Source of the DNA: Paraburkholderia sp. SG-MS1
GTDB lineage: Bacteria > Pseudomonadota > Gammaproteobacteria > Burkholderiales > Burkholderiaceae
Length of the DNA: 64,000 bases
Assembly (NCBI RefSeq): GCF_012275575.1
Contig: NZ_NPIH01000279.1
Span: 1 to 64,000, forward strand
Reading direction: 5' to 3'
The notes under the pieces are model-generated. The model did not search any database. It was not told the origin of the DNA and saw nothing but the letters and a program-made list of their open reading frames with translations. Of the stretch, positions 8,465 to 16,639 are shown in pieces (the first letter of the stretch is position 1; each line of letters opens with the position of its first letter). The position numbers and the translations under genes were made by a program.

Positions 8465-9089
8465 CTTCGCGCGCCCGGCATGGTGCGGCGGTGCCGCTCG
8501 CCCCGGAGAACGACGATGCTGATGGCTATGGACGGCGACGGCGTAGCACTGAAGCCGCTACTCGCGCCGACGGCGCACGACGTGTCCGCCGCGTGGCAGG
8601 CGGTGCGAAAAGCGGTTTGCTCTTCGCCCGTTTCGCTCATTGATTGATGTTCCGCTGGAACTTCATTTCCTGGCGGCGCCCCTCAGACATCTGCCGAGTG
8701 TGGACGGGGCTCGCTCGCGCTCGATCGGGACGCTGACCATCAAGCGCAAGACGCGGGTCAATTCGAGAAGCGATTCAATCGTCCGATAATTGGTCTTCAC
8801 GTAGCTTGGGGAGAGTGTCGTCGTTTTGCCCAACTGAAACCTACGAACTCTCGTGGCGCGGCGGGGCGGTGTCGTCGATTCGAAGTGCAGTCAGAACGCG
8901 CCGCTGTGTGCAAAGCGTGGCCCTCGTGCCCGTGATCGTTGCGACCATTGCGCCGCGATCGGCTCAAGCGAATGAAACTGCTGTCCATCACTTTCTATTT
9001 CCGGCCGGACATTGATTCACTCTGCCATTGGAGATACCCTTAGAACGTTCATGGTCCTCCAATGCTGCTCAACCCGGAGACATCGTTTC
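8465..9089. other. Long non-coding or decayed stretch
   Basis: There are 625 bases between manD and the lipoprotein gene. Apart from a possible 43-residue ORF at 8516 with a good ribosome site, no recognisable gene, repeat or RNA was found. It may contain decayed coding sequence. Confidence 0.5.
8516..8647 (+). CDS. Possible small ORF, 43 residues
   Basis: ATG at 8516 is preceded by GGAG at 8505-8508 with 7-base spacing. The ORF would encode MLMAMDGDGVALKPLLAPTA followed by 23 more residues. No family is recognised and coding character is uncertain; it could equally be the 5' end of a decayed gene. It lies 51 bases after manD on the same strand. Confidence 0.25.
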   Translation: MLMAMDGDGVALKPLLAPTAHDVSAAWQAVRKAVCSSPVSLID

Positions 9090-9545
9090 ATGAAGCGAGC
9101 GTGGGCTTTCTCCTGCATCCTCGCCTTGAGCGCGATCCTCGGGGCATGCGGCAAGGAAGGATCGCAAAACGCTACGCCGCAAGCCGGCGCATCCGCGGGC
9201 CAGGCGCCGGCTCAGCCTGGGCAGGCCGCCAGCGCGGCCTCTTCGGCATCGGGCGTGCAGGCCACCGTCACCAAGGCGCAGTTGCCTGGGGAAGCAGCCG
9301 ACACACTGCGTCTGATCAAGGCGGGCGGCCCTTACCCTTTCGGCGAAGACGGCGTCTTGTTCCGCAACAGTGCGGCGTTGCTGCCGCAGCACGAGCGCGG
9401 CTATTACCACACGTACACAGTTCGCACGCCCGGCTCGACGGATCGCGGGCAGCGGCGCATCGTCTGTGGTGGACCGCGCAGGCAGACCGGCGACTGTTAC
9501 TACACCGACGATTACTACGTCAGTTTCAAACGCATTGCACAGTAG
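9090..9545 (+). CDS. Guanyl-specific RNase (N1/Sa-like) fold lipoprotein, catalytic Glu and His replaced
   Basis: A 151-residue predicted lipoprotein: signal helix then lipobox LGAC with Cys20, an Ala/Gln/Ser-rich linker to about 60, then a microbial ribonuclease domain (LPGEAADTLRLIKAGGPYPF onward). It aligns well with Streptomyces RNase Sa, including the RGQRRI strand with Arg123 (Arg69 of RNase Sa). The catalytic base Glu54 is Thr108 here (YYHTYTV instead of YYHEYTV) and the acid His85 is Tyr142 (DDYY instead of DDHY). Cys126 and Cys136 could form a disulfide. The domain may therefore be a non-catalytic RNA/nucleotide binder. The start at 9090 has CGGAGA upstream and gives a proper signal peptide. 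Confidence 0.82.
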   Translation: MKRAWAFSCILALSAILGACGKEGSQNATPQAGASAGQAPAQPGQAASAASSASGVQATVTKAQLPGEAADTLRLIKAGGPYPFGEDGVLFRNSAALLPQHERGYYHTYTVRTPGSTDRGQRRIVCGGPRRQTGDCYYTDDYYVSFKRIAQ

Positions 9546-9560
9546 CTAAGCCAATGAACA

Positions 9561-9596
9561 CGCCCCAAGGTCTCCGATAAGCGAGACGCCGGGGCG
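9561..9596 (+). terminator. Imperfect hairpin after the RNase-like gene
   Basis: CGCCCC (9561-9566) pairs with GGGGCG (9591-9596), and an inner GTCTC/GAGAC pairing closes a short loop. It starts 15 bases after the stop codon. There is no clear T-tract, so it is either a weak terminator or a 3'-end stabiliser. Confidence 0.4.
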
Positions 9597-9833
9597 CTGC
9601 GGTCTTCTCCGCAGGATCCCGAGAAGACGCCTTAGGTACGCGCGTTGTAACGGACAAGGCAGCGCCTTGTCTCAACCAGATGCCAAGGATCGCAAATGGC
9701 TTCTCGATCCGATTCTTGAACCGACGTGAAAACTTTCATTCTCGCCGTGTCGATTGTGATGGCCTTCCTTCGTCGTCCCAATAGTGGCAGCGGCCTGCGC
9801 TCCGCCTTGCCCGACATTAACAGGAGATTTGCC

Positions 9834-10298
9834 ATGACGATTCAAAAAATCACTCCCTTTCTTTGGTACTCCACGCAAGCCGAGGAGGCCGCCGCTTTCT
9901 ACGCGGCAATCTTTCCGGACTCGCGCATTACTCGGATCACGCCGGTGCCGGGCGGCGGCTCCACAAAGGTCGTCGAGTTCGTTCTCTTTGGGCAGCCCTT
10001 CATCGCGATGAGCGCCGACGGATCCGACGCGTTCAATCACTCGGTATCCCTCATGGTCAACTGTGATGATCAGGAGGAACTCGACCGTTACTGGGATGCG
10101 CTTCTCGAGGGAGGCGGTTCACCCGAGGCATGTGGTTGGCTGAAAGACCGCTTCGGCGTTTCGTGGCAACTCACGCCAACCGATCAGCTCAGGATGATTG
10201 CCGACCCCGATCCGGAAAAGGCGAGGCGCGTTTTCGAGGCTATGTTGAAAATGGTGAAGCTCGACATCGCCACGTTGAAAGCCGCCTATGCGGGATGA
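9834..10298 (+). CDS. VOC-family (PhnB/YjdN-like) protein
   Basis: A 154-residue vicinal-oxygen-chelate fold protein of the PhnB-like group: N-terminal ITPFLWYSTQAEEAAAFYAA, central FNHSVSLMVNCDDQEELDRYW and C-terminal CGWLKDRFGVSWQL. These homologues are often labelled 3-demethylubiquinone methyltransferase-like, but no enzymatic role is established for most. The ATG at 9834 is preceded by AGGAG at 9822-9826; the longer open frame from 9726 lacks a signal. It stands alone, followed by about 300 bases with no recognised gene. Confidence 0.85.
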   Translation: MTIQKITPFLWYSTQAEEAAAFYAAIFPDSRITRITPVPGGGSTKVVEFVLFGQPFIAMSADGSDAFNHSVSLMVNCDDQEELDRYWDALLEGGGSPEACGWLKDRFGVSWQLTPTDQLRMIADPDPEKARRVFEAMLKMVKLDIATLKAAYAG

Positions 10299-10598
10299 CG
10301 GCGGATAAAAGAAGCCCCTTGCGCTGCCTGCTTCCTGACGCGATAGCGCACAATGATCAGACCCACGGGCGCCTGCCTCGCAGGTGTGAAGGTGCGCATC
10401 ACTCGCCAGCGTACGGTCGGAAAAATCGCCCGACACAGTGGCGCGGACATAGCAGCCGAAGTAACGCCCGGCCGCCCGTGGCATCCCGCTGCTGCGCCAG
10501 CCATCGGCCCTGCAAGGCCGCTTCTGCCTGCGCGCACGAGGCAATCGGTTCTGCGCTTGCCGGCTGAATTGCTCCGGCAAGTTTCGAGAGTACCTGCG
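10299..10598. other. Unassigned stretch next to a pseudogene
   Basis: No gene was recognised on either strand. The frames here are shadows or run-on from the broken dihydropyrimidinase remnant that begins at 10599. It may be further decayed sequence. Confidence 0.4.
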
Positions 10599-10990
10599 CT
10601 ACAGCGGCAGCTCGGTCTCCCGGCGGCGGGGCTTGGCCGGATCGGGTCGTGCGCATGGCAGGAACTCGCCGCGGCCGGCCTGCCACAGGGCTTCTCACCG
10701 TCCCACACCACGTCGCCCCGCGACAGGGTAAGCGCAGGCCAGGCGCCCAGATTCATGCCTTCATACGGTGTGTAGTCAACGTTGTGGTGCAGCCTGGCAT
10801 TCTCCACCACGAACGTGCGACTTTCGTCCCAGATGACGAGATCGGCGTGCGCGCCGATCGCAATGCTGCCCTTGCGCGGGTAAAGCCCGTACAGCTTCGC
10901 CGCATTGGTCGAGGTCAGCGCAACGAAGGTTTGCGGCGTGATGCGGCCAGTGCGCACCCCTTCGGACCATTGACCCGTCTCGCAACGACA
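10599..10990 (-). pseudogene. Dihydropyrimidinase/hydantoinase, C-terminal remnant with frameshift
   Basis: The minus strand encodes the last ~120 residues of a D-hydantoinase/dihydropyrimidinase: SEGVRTGRITPQTFVALTST, then KLYGLYPRKGSIAIGAHADL, VIWDE, and later NVDYTPYEGMNLGAWP and DVVWDGEKPCG. About 10675 the frame breaks; one base later the expected tail GEFLPCARPDPAKPRRR resumes and stops at 10599-10601, which fits a single-base deletion. Upstream of about 10990 the N-terminal two thirds, with the metal-binding residues, are missing. Two independent lesions show that this is a dead gene. No partner pyrimidine-catabolism gene is nearby. Confidence 0.82.
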
Positions 10991-11151
10991 CGCGCTCAGA
11001 GCGGCAGTTTCGCCAAACCGCCAATCAAGCCCAACGTCGGACTCGCGAATGGTCTTTCCGAATTACTGGCGAGTGAATGAGCGATCTCGCCTGCTCACTC
11101 GCTATGAGCGGTGACGGATTGATCCATGCTGCCGACCATTGCACGAAAGAC

Positions 11152-11180
11152 TTGCGGTAAATATTTTTGCCCGGTATTGT
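11152..11180 (+). promoter_or_regulatory. Candidate sigma70 promoter for the riboswitch transcript
   Basis: TTGCGG at 11152-11157 and TATTGT at 11175-11180 are separated by 17 bases, and the first aptamer begins 20 bases after the -10 box. Neither box is a full consensus match. Confidence 0.45.
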
Positions 11181-11199
11181 CGAGCCGTTCTGCGATGCA

Positions 11200-11380
11200 G
11201 CGCGGGAGAGATCGTCAAGGATTCGCGACGACGCCGACGGAGCAACCGCCCCGGAAACTCTCAGGCAAAAGGACCGCGCAGCAGGAACATCTGGAGAGCG
11301 GCGCACGCGCGCCCACCGAAGGGGATTCCCCGCCTGCTTGCCCAGGCGCGGGAAGAAACTCTCAGGTACATGGACAGATG
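11200..11380 (+). promoter_or_regulatory. Tandem glycine riboswitch (two aptamers)
   Basis: Aptamer 1 spans 11200-11279: GCGCGG pairs with CCGCGC to close P1, with conserved GGGAGAG at the 5' side and GGAAACTCTCAGGCAAAAGG near the 3' side. Aptamer 2 spans 11288-11380: CATCTG pairs with CAGATG, again with GGAGAG and AAACTCTCAGGTA. The linker is about 8 bases. This is the classic cooperative double glycine aptamer. The expression platform is probably the hairpin just downstream. The gene it controls is a DadA-like oxidoreductase at 11455. Confidence 0.95.
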
Positions 11381-11382
11381 GG

Positions 11383-11433
11383 GCATCGACGCCGATTTCG
11401 AATCAGTCACCAAGAAATCGACATCGGCGATGC
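11383..11433 (+). promoter_or_regulatory. Hairpin between riboswitch and start codon (possible expression platform)
   Basis: GCAT (11383-11386) and CGCCGAT (11390-11396) pair with ATCGGCG (11423-11429) and ATGC (11430-11433), with a three-base bulge. It ends 21 bases before the ATG at 11455. No T-tract follows, so control may be at translation or by alternative pairing. Confidence 0.4.
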
Positions 11434-11454
11434 TCAACCACTCTGGACCATGTC

Positions 11455-12663
11455 ATGTCACGAATCGCCATCATCGGCGCCGGCATTACCGGCGTCACGA
11501 CTGCTTACGCGCTCGCGCAGCGCGGCCATCACGTTACCGTGTTCGAACGCCACCGCTACGCGGCCATGGAGACCTCGTTCGCCAACGGCGGCCAGCTCTC
11601 CGCGAGCAATGCGGAAGTCTGGAATAGCGCGGCAACCGTGCTCAAGGGCCTGCGCTGGATGCTCACGCGCGATGCGCCGCTGCTGCTCAATCCGCTGCCC
11701 ACGTGGCACAAATATTCGTGGATGGGCGAGTTCCTGCGGCAGATTCCGCACTATCGCGCGAATACGGTCCAAACCGTGCGGCTCGCGCTGGCCGCGCGCG
11801 AGCATCTGTTTTCGATCGCCGAAAAAGAACGTATCGACTTCGATCTGGAACGGCGCGGCATTCTGCATATCTACAAGACCAGCAAGGAATTCGACGCCGC
11901 GAGCAGGGTAAACGACCTGCTGCGCGAAGGCGGTCTCGAGCGCAACCCGGTCAGTGCAGGCGAATTGCAGCGTATCGAACCCACGGTGCATGGCGACTTT
12001 TATGGCGGCTTTTTTACGCCGTCCGATTCGACCGGCGACATTCACAAGTTTACGCGCGGGCTTGCTCAGGCATGCGAACGACATGGTGTCGAATTCCACT
12101 ACGACGCGCAGATCACGTCGATCGAACAGCCTGCCGAAGGCCGATTTTCGTTGTCGGTCAATCTTGAAGGTGAAAGGCAGCCGTTCACGTTCGAGCGCAT
12201 CGTCGTCTGCGCCGGCGTGAAAAGCCGTGACTTCGCGGCGATGCTCGGCGATCACGTGAATATCTATCCTGTGAAGGGCTATTCGATCACCGTCTGTCTC
12301 GACGACAACACCAGCCAGCAGCACGCGCCGTGGGTCAGCCTGCTCGATGACAGTGCGAAGATCGTGACGAGCCGTCTCGGCGTGGATCGTTTCCGCGTGG
12401 CCGGTACGGCGGAAATCAACGGCTTTAACCGCGATATCCGTTCGGACCGCATCGCACCGCTCGTGGACTGGACGCGGCAATATTTTCCCGAGGTATCGAC
12501 TTCGCGCGTGATTCCCTGGGCTGGTTTGCGGCCGATGCTTCCGAGTATGCTGCCCAAGGTCGGCCGTGGGAAACGGCGCGGTGTGTTTTACAACACGGGG
12601 CATGGTCATCTGGGTTGGACGTTGTCGGCGGCAACGGCGCAAGCTGTTGCGAACGCGATGTAG
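11455..12663 (+). CDS. FAD-dependent D-amino-acid dehydrogenase (DadA-like), glycine-riboswitch controlled
   Basis: A 402-residue DAO-superfamily flavoprotein. The N-terminal dinucleotide motif IAIIGAGITGVTTAYALAQR (residues 3-22) is followed by the ETSFANGGQLSASNAEVW segment typical of DadA; the C-terminus RPMLPSMLPKVG...NTGHGHLGWTLS is the FAD-capping region. DadA-type enzymes oxidise D-amino acids, passing electrons to the respiratory chain. The upstream tandem glycine riboswitch suggests that the physiological signal, and perhaps the substrate, is glycine. The frame is open upstream through the riboswitch, but the ATG at 11455 gives the canonical N-terminus. No strong ribosome site is visible. 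Confidence 0.88.
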   Translation: MSRIAIIGAGITGVTTAYALAQRGHHVTVFERHRYAAMETSFANGGQLSASNAEVWNSAATVLKGLRWMLTRDAPLLLNPLPTWHKYSWMGEFLRQIPHYRANTVQTVRLALAAREHLFSIAEKERIDFDLERRGILHIYKTSKEFDAASRVNDLLREGGLERNPVSAGELQRIEPTVHGDFYGGFFTPSDSTGDIHKFTRGLAQACERHGVEFHYDAQITSIEQPAEGRFSLSVNLEGERQPFTFERIVVCAGVKSRDFAAMLGDHVNIYPVKGYSITVCLDDNTSQQHAPWVSLLDDSAKIVTSRLGVDRFRVAGTAEINGFNRDIRSDRIAPLVDWTRQYFPEVSTSRVIPWAGLRPMLPSMLPKVGRGKRRGVFYNTGHGHLGWTLSAATAQAVANAM

Positions 12664-12733
12664 CATCGACTTGCCGCCGCACTGTCGGATCATCTCTCAC
12701 GCACATGGCGCGGAAGATGATTCGACACGTGCA

Positions 12734-13699
12734 CTAGCGAACGCCAAGCGCAACGCGCGTATCGCTGTAGCGCATGCCGGCAGGCATGCGTCCCTCGTCG
12801 TCGCCGTCCAGTTTGGATCGCAGGCGCCGGATGAAATCCTGAGCGGTGGCGGTCAGCAGCTCCTTGCTGGAATAGGCGAGGTACATGCCGATCTTGGGCA
12901 TCGGCTCTGTCAGCTTCAGCAATTTGAGCATGCCGTCATCCACGCGCTGCGACAGCAATGGCATCGCCAGCGACGTAAATATGGTGACTGCCTCCATCTG
13001 CATTGCGAGGTCCAGATAGAGATTCATCGCTGAACAGCGCGTCGTGCGTGCCGGTGTTGGCATACTGTGCGCCCGGAAGAGCGTCGCGACAAAGCCGGAT
13101 TCGTCGTGAGGGGAATCCAGCAGGAGCCATGGAAGCGCGTGAAGCTGTTGGATCGACAGCGTCTCGCTGCCTTGATAGGACGCGGCGATCGTCAGTTGCA
13201 CGTCGAGATCATAGAGTTTCGTCCATTCGAACGTGGCGTTTTTTGGCTCGCCGTATTGCGTGAAGATCGCCACATCGATCGTGCCGTTTCGCAAACCGTC
13301 CGCGATATTCTCGGCGCGCCATTCGATCACCTGCAAGTTCACGTCCGGGCGCGCTGCCGTCAGTTCGATCAACGAATCGGCGAGCGCGCGCGTCGACGCC
13401 GGAGGCGTGACCGCGAGCGTGAGCCGTCCGCCGAGTTCTCCCCGTGCTGTCTGTGCGTCTTCCACGATGCGCCCAACTTCCCGTTGCACGACAAGGGCGC
13501 GTTTTAGCACCTGGTGGGCGAATGGCGTCAAGGTCGCGCCATTCGCCGATCGGGTCAGCAACTGCATGCCGAGTTCGACTTCCAACTCCCGGATGGACCG
13601 GCTGATCGCCGGCTGCGTCAGGAACAGACGGCGAGCGGCTTCATGCAGGCTGCCGGCCTCGGCGACCGCACGCAGCGCGTCGAGTTGTCTCAACTTCAC
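12734..13699 (-). CDS. LysR-family transcriptional regulator
   Basis: A 321-residue LysR protein with N-terminal HTH (AVAEAGSLHEAARRLFLTQP, about residues 9-28, then AISRSIRELE) and a periplasmic-binding-like effector domain. The GTG at 13699 gives the family N-terminus MKLRQLDALRAV and has a GGGGGG stretch upstream; ATGs at 13717 and 13723 are alternatives. It is the last gene of a minus-strand series: MHS carrier, porin, M20 amidohydrolase, then this gene 82 bases after the amidohydrolase. It probably regulates that uptake/hydrolysis unit. Confidence 0.87.
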   Translation of the reverse strand: MKLRQLDALRAVAEAGSLHEAARRLFLTQPAISRSIRELEVELGMQLLTRSANGATLTPFAHQVLKRALVVQREVGRIVEDAQTARGELGGRLTLAVTPPASTRALADSLIELTAARPDVNLQVIEWRAENIADGLRNGTIDVAIFTQYGEPKNATFEWTKLYDLDVQLTIAASYQGSETLSIQQLHALPWLLLDSPHDESGFVATLFRAHSMPTPARTTRCSAMNLYLDLAMQMEAVTIFTSLAMPLLSQRVDDGMLKLLKLTEPMPKIGMYLAYSSKELLTATAQDFIRRLRSKLDGDDEGRMPAGMRYSDTRVALGVR

Positions 13700-13781
13700 A
13701 GTGCCCCCCGTTCTCATGTCCATGTTGCAGGGGCATAGCTTAGCGGGACAAAAATGCTCACGGGCGCGTCGGTGCGGCGGA

Positions 13782-15209
13782 TCAGGCCGCTGCTTTCGGC
13801 AGTGGCGGCTGCACACCCTCCGGAATCGGGCACACGTACGGCTCAACGGTCAGACGCTCCGCCAGTTCCGTGCGCGCTGCCGCGAGCAGCAGCGGGTTCG
13901 CATACAACTCGAGTGCCGTGGCGGCCATTGTCTTGGCCGCGAGCACCATGCCCTTGTGCGCGATCGCGCTCTTGCCCTGGGCGACCCACTGCCACGAATG
14001 CGGCGACGTGCCGAACGCAAAGCACGCGGTCATGCACTGCACCGTGGGCGTCACCCAACTCACGTCGCCGACGTCGGTCGAGCCGCCCATCTTCGACGGA
14101 CGGTCGTTGTCGAGCGCATCGACGCCATCGAACAGCGCCTTCGGCTGGCGCCACGCTGCGGCAAGCATCCGTCCCGCCATTTCGATCTCGTCGGGGCGCG
14201 TCGTTTGATGGATCGACTCGGCGAACTGCAGTTCGGCCTTGTCATACTGCGGCGCGCCGAACTCCTTCAGCTTCGCGTGCATCAGCTCGTTCAGCGTCGT
14301 GTTGCGCATCAGGTTCGAACAGGCCGAGTGGACTTCAATCTCGAGTTCGCAATCGGTCATCAGCGCCGCTCCACGCGCGATGTTGCAGACCCGCTCGTAC
14401 AGATCCTGAGCATCACGATTGCGCGGCGCGCGGATCATATACAACGCCGCCGCATTCGGCTGCACGACGTTTGGCGCGACGCCGCCCGTGTCGGTGATCG
14501 CGTAGTGAACCCGCGCATCGGGAATCATGTGTTCGCGCAGGAAGTTCGTGCCGATGTTCATCAGTTCGAGCGCATCGAGCGCGCTGCGTCCAAGGTGCGG
14601 CGAGGCGCCGGCGTGCGCGGCAACCCCCTTGAAGCGGAAATACGCCTGTTTGACCGCGAGACTTTCGATATTCATGATCGTGTTCGCGACGCCGGGGTGC
14701 CACGTGATCGCAGCGGACACATCGTCGAACAGGCCCGCGCGGGTCATGAAGGTCTTGCCCCAGCCGCCTTCTTCGGCAGGACAACCATAGAAGCGCACCG
14801 TGCCTTCGATGCCGCTGCGCTCCAGCGCGTGTTTGACCGCGACGGCCGCCAGATGGGCGCTCGTCCCCAGCAGGTGGTGGCCGCAGCCATGGCCGTTACC
14901 GTTGACGATCTCGTTCGACGGGCAGCAACTGAGCGCGAGGCTTTCCTGACTGAGCCCGGACAGCGCATCGAATTCGCCGAGAATGCCGATCACCGGGCCG
15001 CCCGAGCCGGCTTCGGCGACGAACGCCGTCGGAATGCCGGCAACGCCCTCACGCACGGTAAAGCCCGCCGATTTCAGAAACGCGATATGTGCGGCGGCCG
15101 ATTTCTGTTCCGTATAGCCCAGCTCCGCGTATTGCCAGATTTCGTCCGACAGCTGGATGTACCTGTCTTTTCTACTCTCGATGAAATCGTGAACCAGTTC
15201 GACCGACAT
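13782..15209 (-). CDS. M20-family amidohydrolase, AbgB-like
   Basis: A 475-residue M20D peptidase/amidohydrolase. The metal site is in GHGCGHHLLG near residue 114, the acidic partner in PAEEGGWGKTF, and the dimerisation domain carries AAHAGASPHLGRSALDALEL. The closest described relatives are AbgB-type aminobenzoyl-glutamate hydrolase subunits and indole-acetyl-amino-acid hydrolases, which cleave an amide to free an amino acid. No AbgA partner is adjacent. GAGGAG precedes the ATG at 15209. It is 57 bases from the porin and lies in one strand with it and the MHS carrier, suggesting import and hydrolysis of an N-acyl or amide substrate. Confidence 0.88.
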   Translation of the reverse strand: MSVELVHDFIESRKDRYIQLSDEIWQYAELGYTEQKSAAAHIAFLKSAGFTVREGVAGIPTAFVAEAGSGGPVIGILGEFDALSGLSQESLALSCCPSNEIVNGNGHGCGHHLLGTSAHLAAVAVKHALERSGIEGTVRFYGCPAEEGGWGKTFMTRAGLFDDVSAAITWHPGVANTIMNIESLAVKQAYFRFKGVAAHAGASPHLGRSALDALELMNIGTNFLREHMIPDARVHYAITDTGGVAPNVVQPNAAALYMIRAPRNRDAQDLYERVCNIARGAALMTDCELEIEVHSACSNLMRNTTLNELMHAKLKEFGAPQYDKAELQFAESIHQTTRPDEIEMAGRMLAAAWRQPKALFDGVDALDNDRPSKMGGSTDVGDVSWVTPTVQCMTACFAFGTSPHSWQWVAQGKSAIAHKGMVLAAKTMAATALELYANPLLLAAARTELAERLTVEPYVCPIPEGVQPPLPKAAA

Positions 15210-15266
15210 GGATTATCTCCTCAGTAGGGTGACGCAAATGGAGGCGCGACGGGGCCGCGCATCCGC

Positions 15267-16481
15267 TCAGAATTGATGGTTGATTCCCAGCGTGACGCTC
15301 GTCACGGTGCGTCCGGGCGCAGGTGCGGGCGAGCCGCTGTCGTAGTTGTAGGTGACGCTCGAGTTCGGCCCGTTACGCATGAGGCCGGCGCGCCCGTAGA
15401 CGGACGTTCGCTTCGACAGAAAATGATCGATGCCGATGGTCGAGCCGTATGCGTAGTCTTGAGCTTTCGTCGTATCGCGATACGCAAGCGAGGCTCGCAG
15501 CAAATTGACGCCCCACCATTTTTGCAGGCCGAGCAGATAAAGACTCGCGATAGCCGTGTCGGCGGTTTGTGGCACGTAGCGGATATAGGCGCCCTGCGCG
15601 ATGAACGGGCCGACGTCATACATCAGCGAGACCAGATAGGTGTCGGTGCGCTTCGTCGGCGCCATTCTGGTGTCGCCGACACAACTACCGGTCATCGACG
15701 GGTCGCACCAGCTCTGCCCGAATGCGATCGACAGCACCGCCCGTTTGTCGATATAAGAGACCATTGCCGAGCGCTGGTGCACGGCGGGCCCGATCGATTG
15801 ATCGCCTTTGAGGGAGTAGCTCAGGTCGAAACCAAATGGGCCGAAGCGCGGCGAGATATAGCGCAACGTGTTGGGCAAACGTCCGAGCGCGTCCCCGTTC
15901 GCACCGGCACCGAGATCCGTCACGCCGAGAAAATACGTATAGACCGATTCGTGCGCGACGGCGAGGAACGGATCCGCGCCGAGCGCCGCAGCACCGGCCG
16001 ACGTATATTGACGGCCTAAGGTCAGTTGCCCGTAAATGGGATTCTGCATCCCAATATAGGACGCGCGGTTAAAAAACGACGTCGTATCCTGAACCGCGCC
16101 GGTGTTGCCGAGGAAACCGTTTTCCAGCCGGAAGAACACGGTCCATTGATTACCCAGGTATTCCTGTCCGTAGAACCCGAACTTCGATGTCAGTGCGCCG
16201 CCCGATTGCACGCGCGTGATGCTATATGGACCGGCCTTCGTATAGTTGATGCCCATGTCCAGCGTCCCGTAAAGCGTGACAAAGGTGCGCTGTGAAGCGA
16301 CGCCAAGTGTCTGCGGCCCCAGGCCGGCTCCCCAGTATCTGAAGATTGACTGCATCTGCGAGCCGGTTGCGTACAGAACAGCAGCTGAGTCGGCTGGGGC
16401 GCCTGGCGATACTTCGGCGAATGCGCCGGAGCACGCTAATGTGCCAAGCGAAGCGAGCAGCGCACCTAATGTTTTTTTCAT
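15267..16481 (-). CDS. Gram-negative trimeric porin
   Basis: A 404-residue outer-membrane porin: Sec signal peptide MKKTLGALLASLGTLACSGAFA with cleavage before Glu23, then a beta-barrel with the family hallmarks VTLYGTLDMGINY, GQLTLGRQYTSAGAAALG and the terminal strand TLGINHQF ending in Phe, the BAM recognition signal. About 20 residues longer than many Burkholderia porins between signal and barrel. It lies between the amidohydrolase and the MHS carrier genes on the minus strand, so it probably supplies outer-membrane entry for the same substrate. Confidence 0.92.
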   Translation of the reverse strand: MKKTLGALLASLGTLACSGAFAEVSPGAPADSAAVLYATGSQMQSIFRYWGAGLGPQTLGVASQRTFVTLYGTLDMGINYTKAGPYSITRVQSGGALTSKFGFYGQEYLGNQWTVFFRLENGFLGNTGAVQDTTSFFNRASYIGMQNPIYGQLTLGRQYTSAGAAALGADPFLAVAHESVYTYFLGVTDLGAGANGDALGRLPNTLRYISPRFGPFGFDLSYSLKGDQSIGPAVHQRSAMVSYIDKRAVLSIAFGQSWCDPSMTGSCVGDTRMAPTKRTDTYLVSLMYDVGPFIAQGAYIRYVPQTADTAIASLYLLGLQKWWGVNLLRASLAYRDTTKAQDYAYGSTIGIDHFLSKRTSVYGRAGLMRNGPNSSVTYNYDSGSPAPAPGRTVTSVTLGINHQF

Positions 16482-16605
16482 TGCAGATCTCCACGTGCGT
16501 GTTTTTAATCAATGCGCGAGTGAACGGGACGAGCCACTCCCTCGCGTCTTATTCGAACGCGAATGCTGATTCACTCAGTGCGATGAATAGCGGTTTGGCG
16601 TTCGG

Positions 16606-16629
16606 CGTCCGGCCGCCCACAGGCGGACG
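16606..16629 (-). terminator. Possible hairpin downstream of the MHS carrier
   Basis: On the minus strand CGTCC and GGACG enclose a GCC/GGC inner stem shortly after the stop of the gene ending at 16640. There is no clear T-run and the arms have extra unpaired bases, so this is a weak candidate. Confidence 0.3.
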
Positions 16630-16639
16630 GTGCCGTTCG

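Noticed and set aside
13233..15227. 664-residue open frame on the plus strand
   Set aside because: It is antisense to the LysR and M20 genes, which have clear motifs; high GC keeps the opposite frame open.
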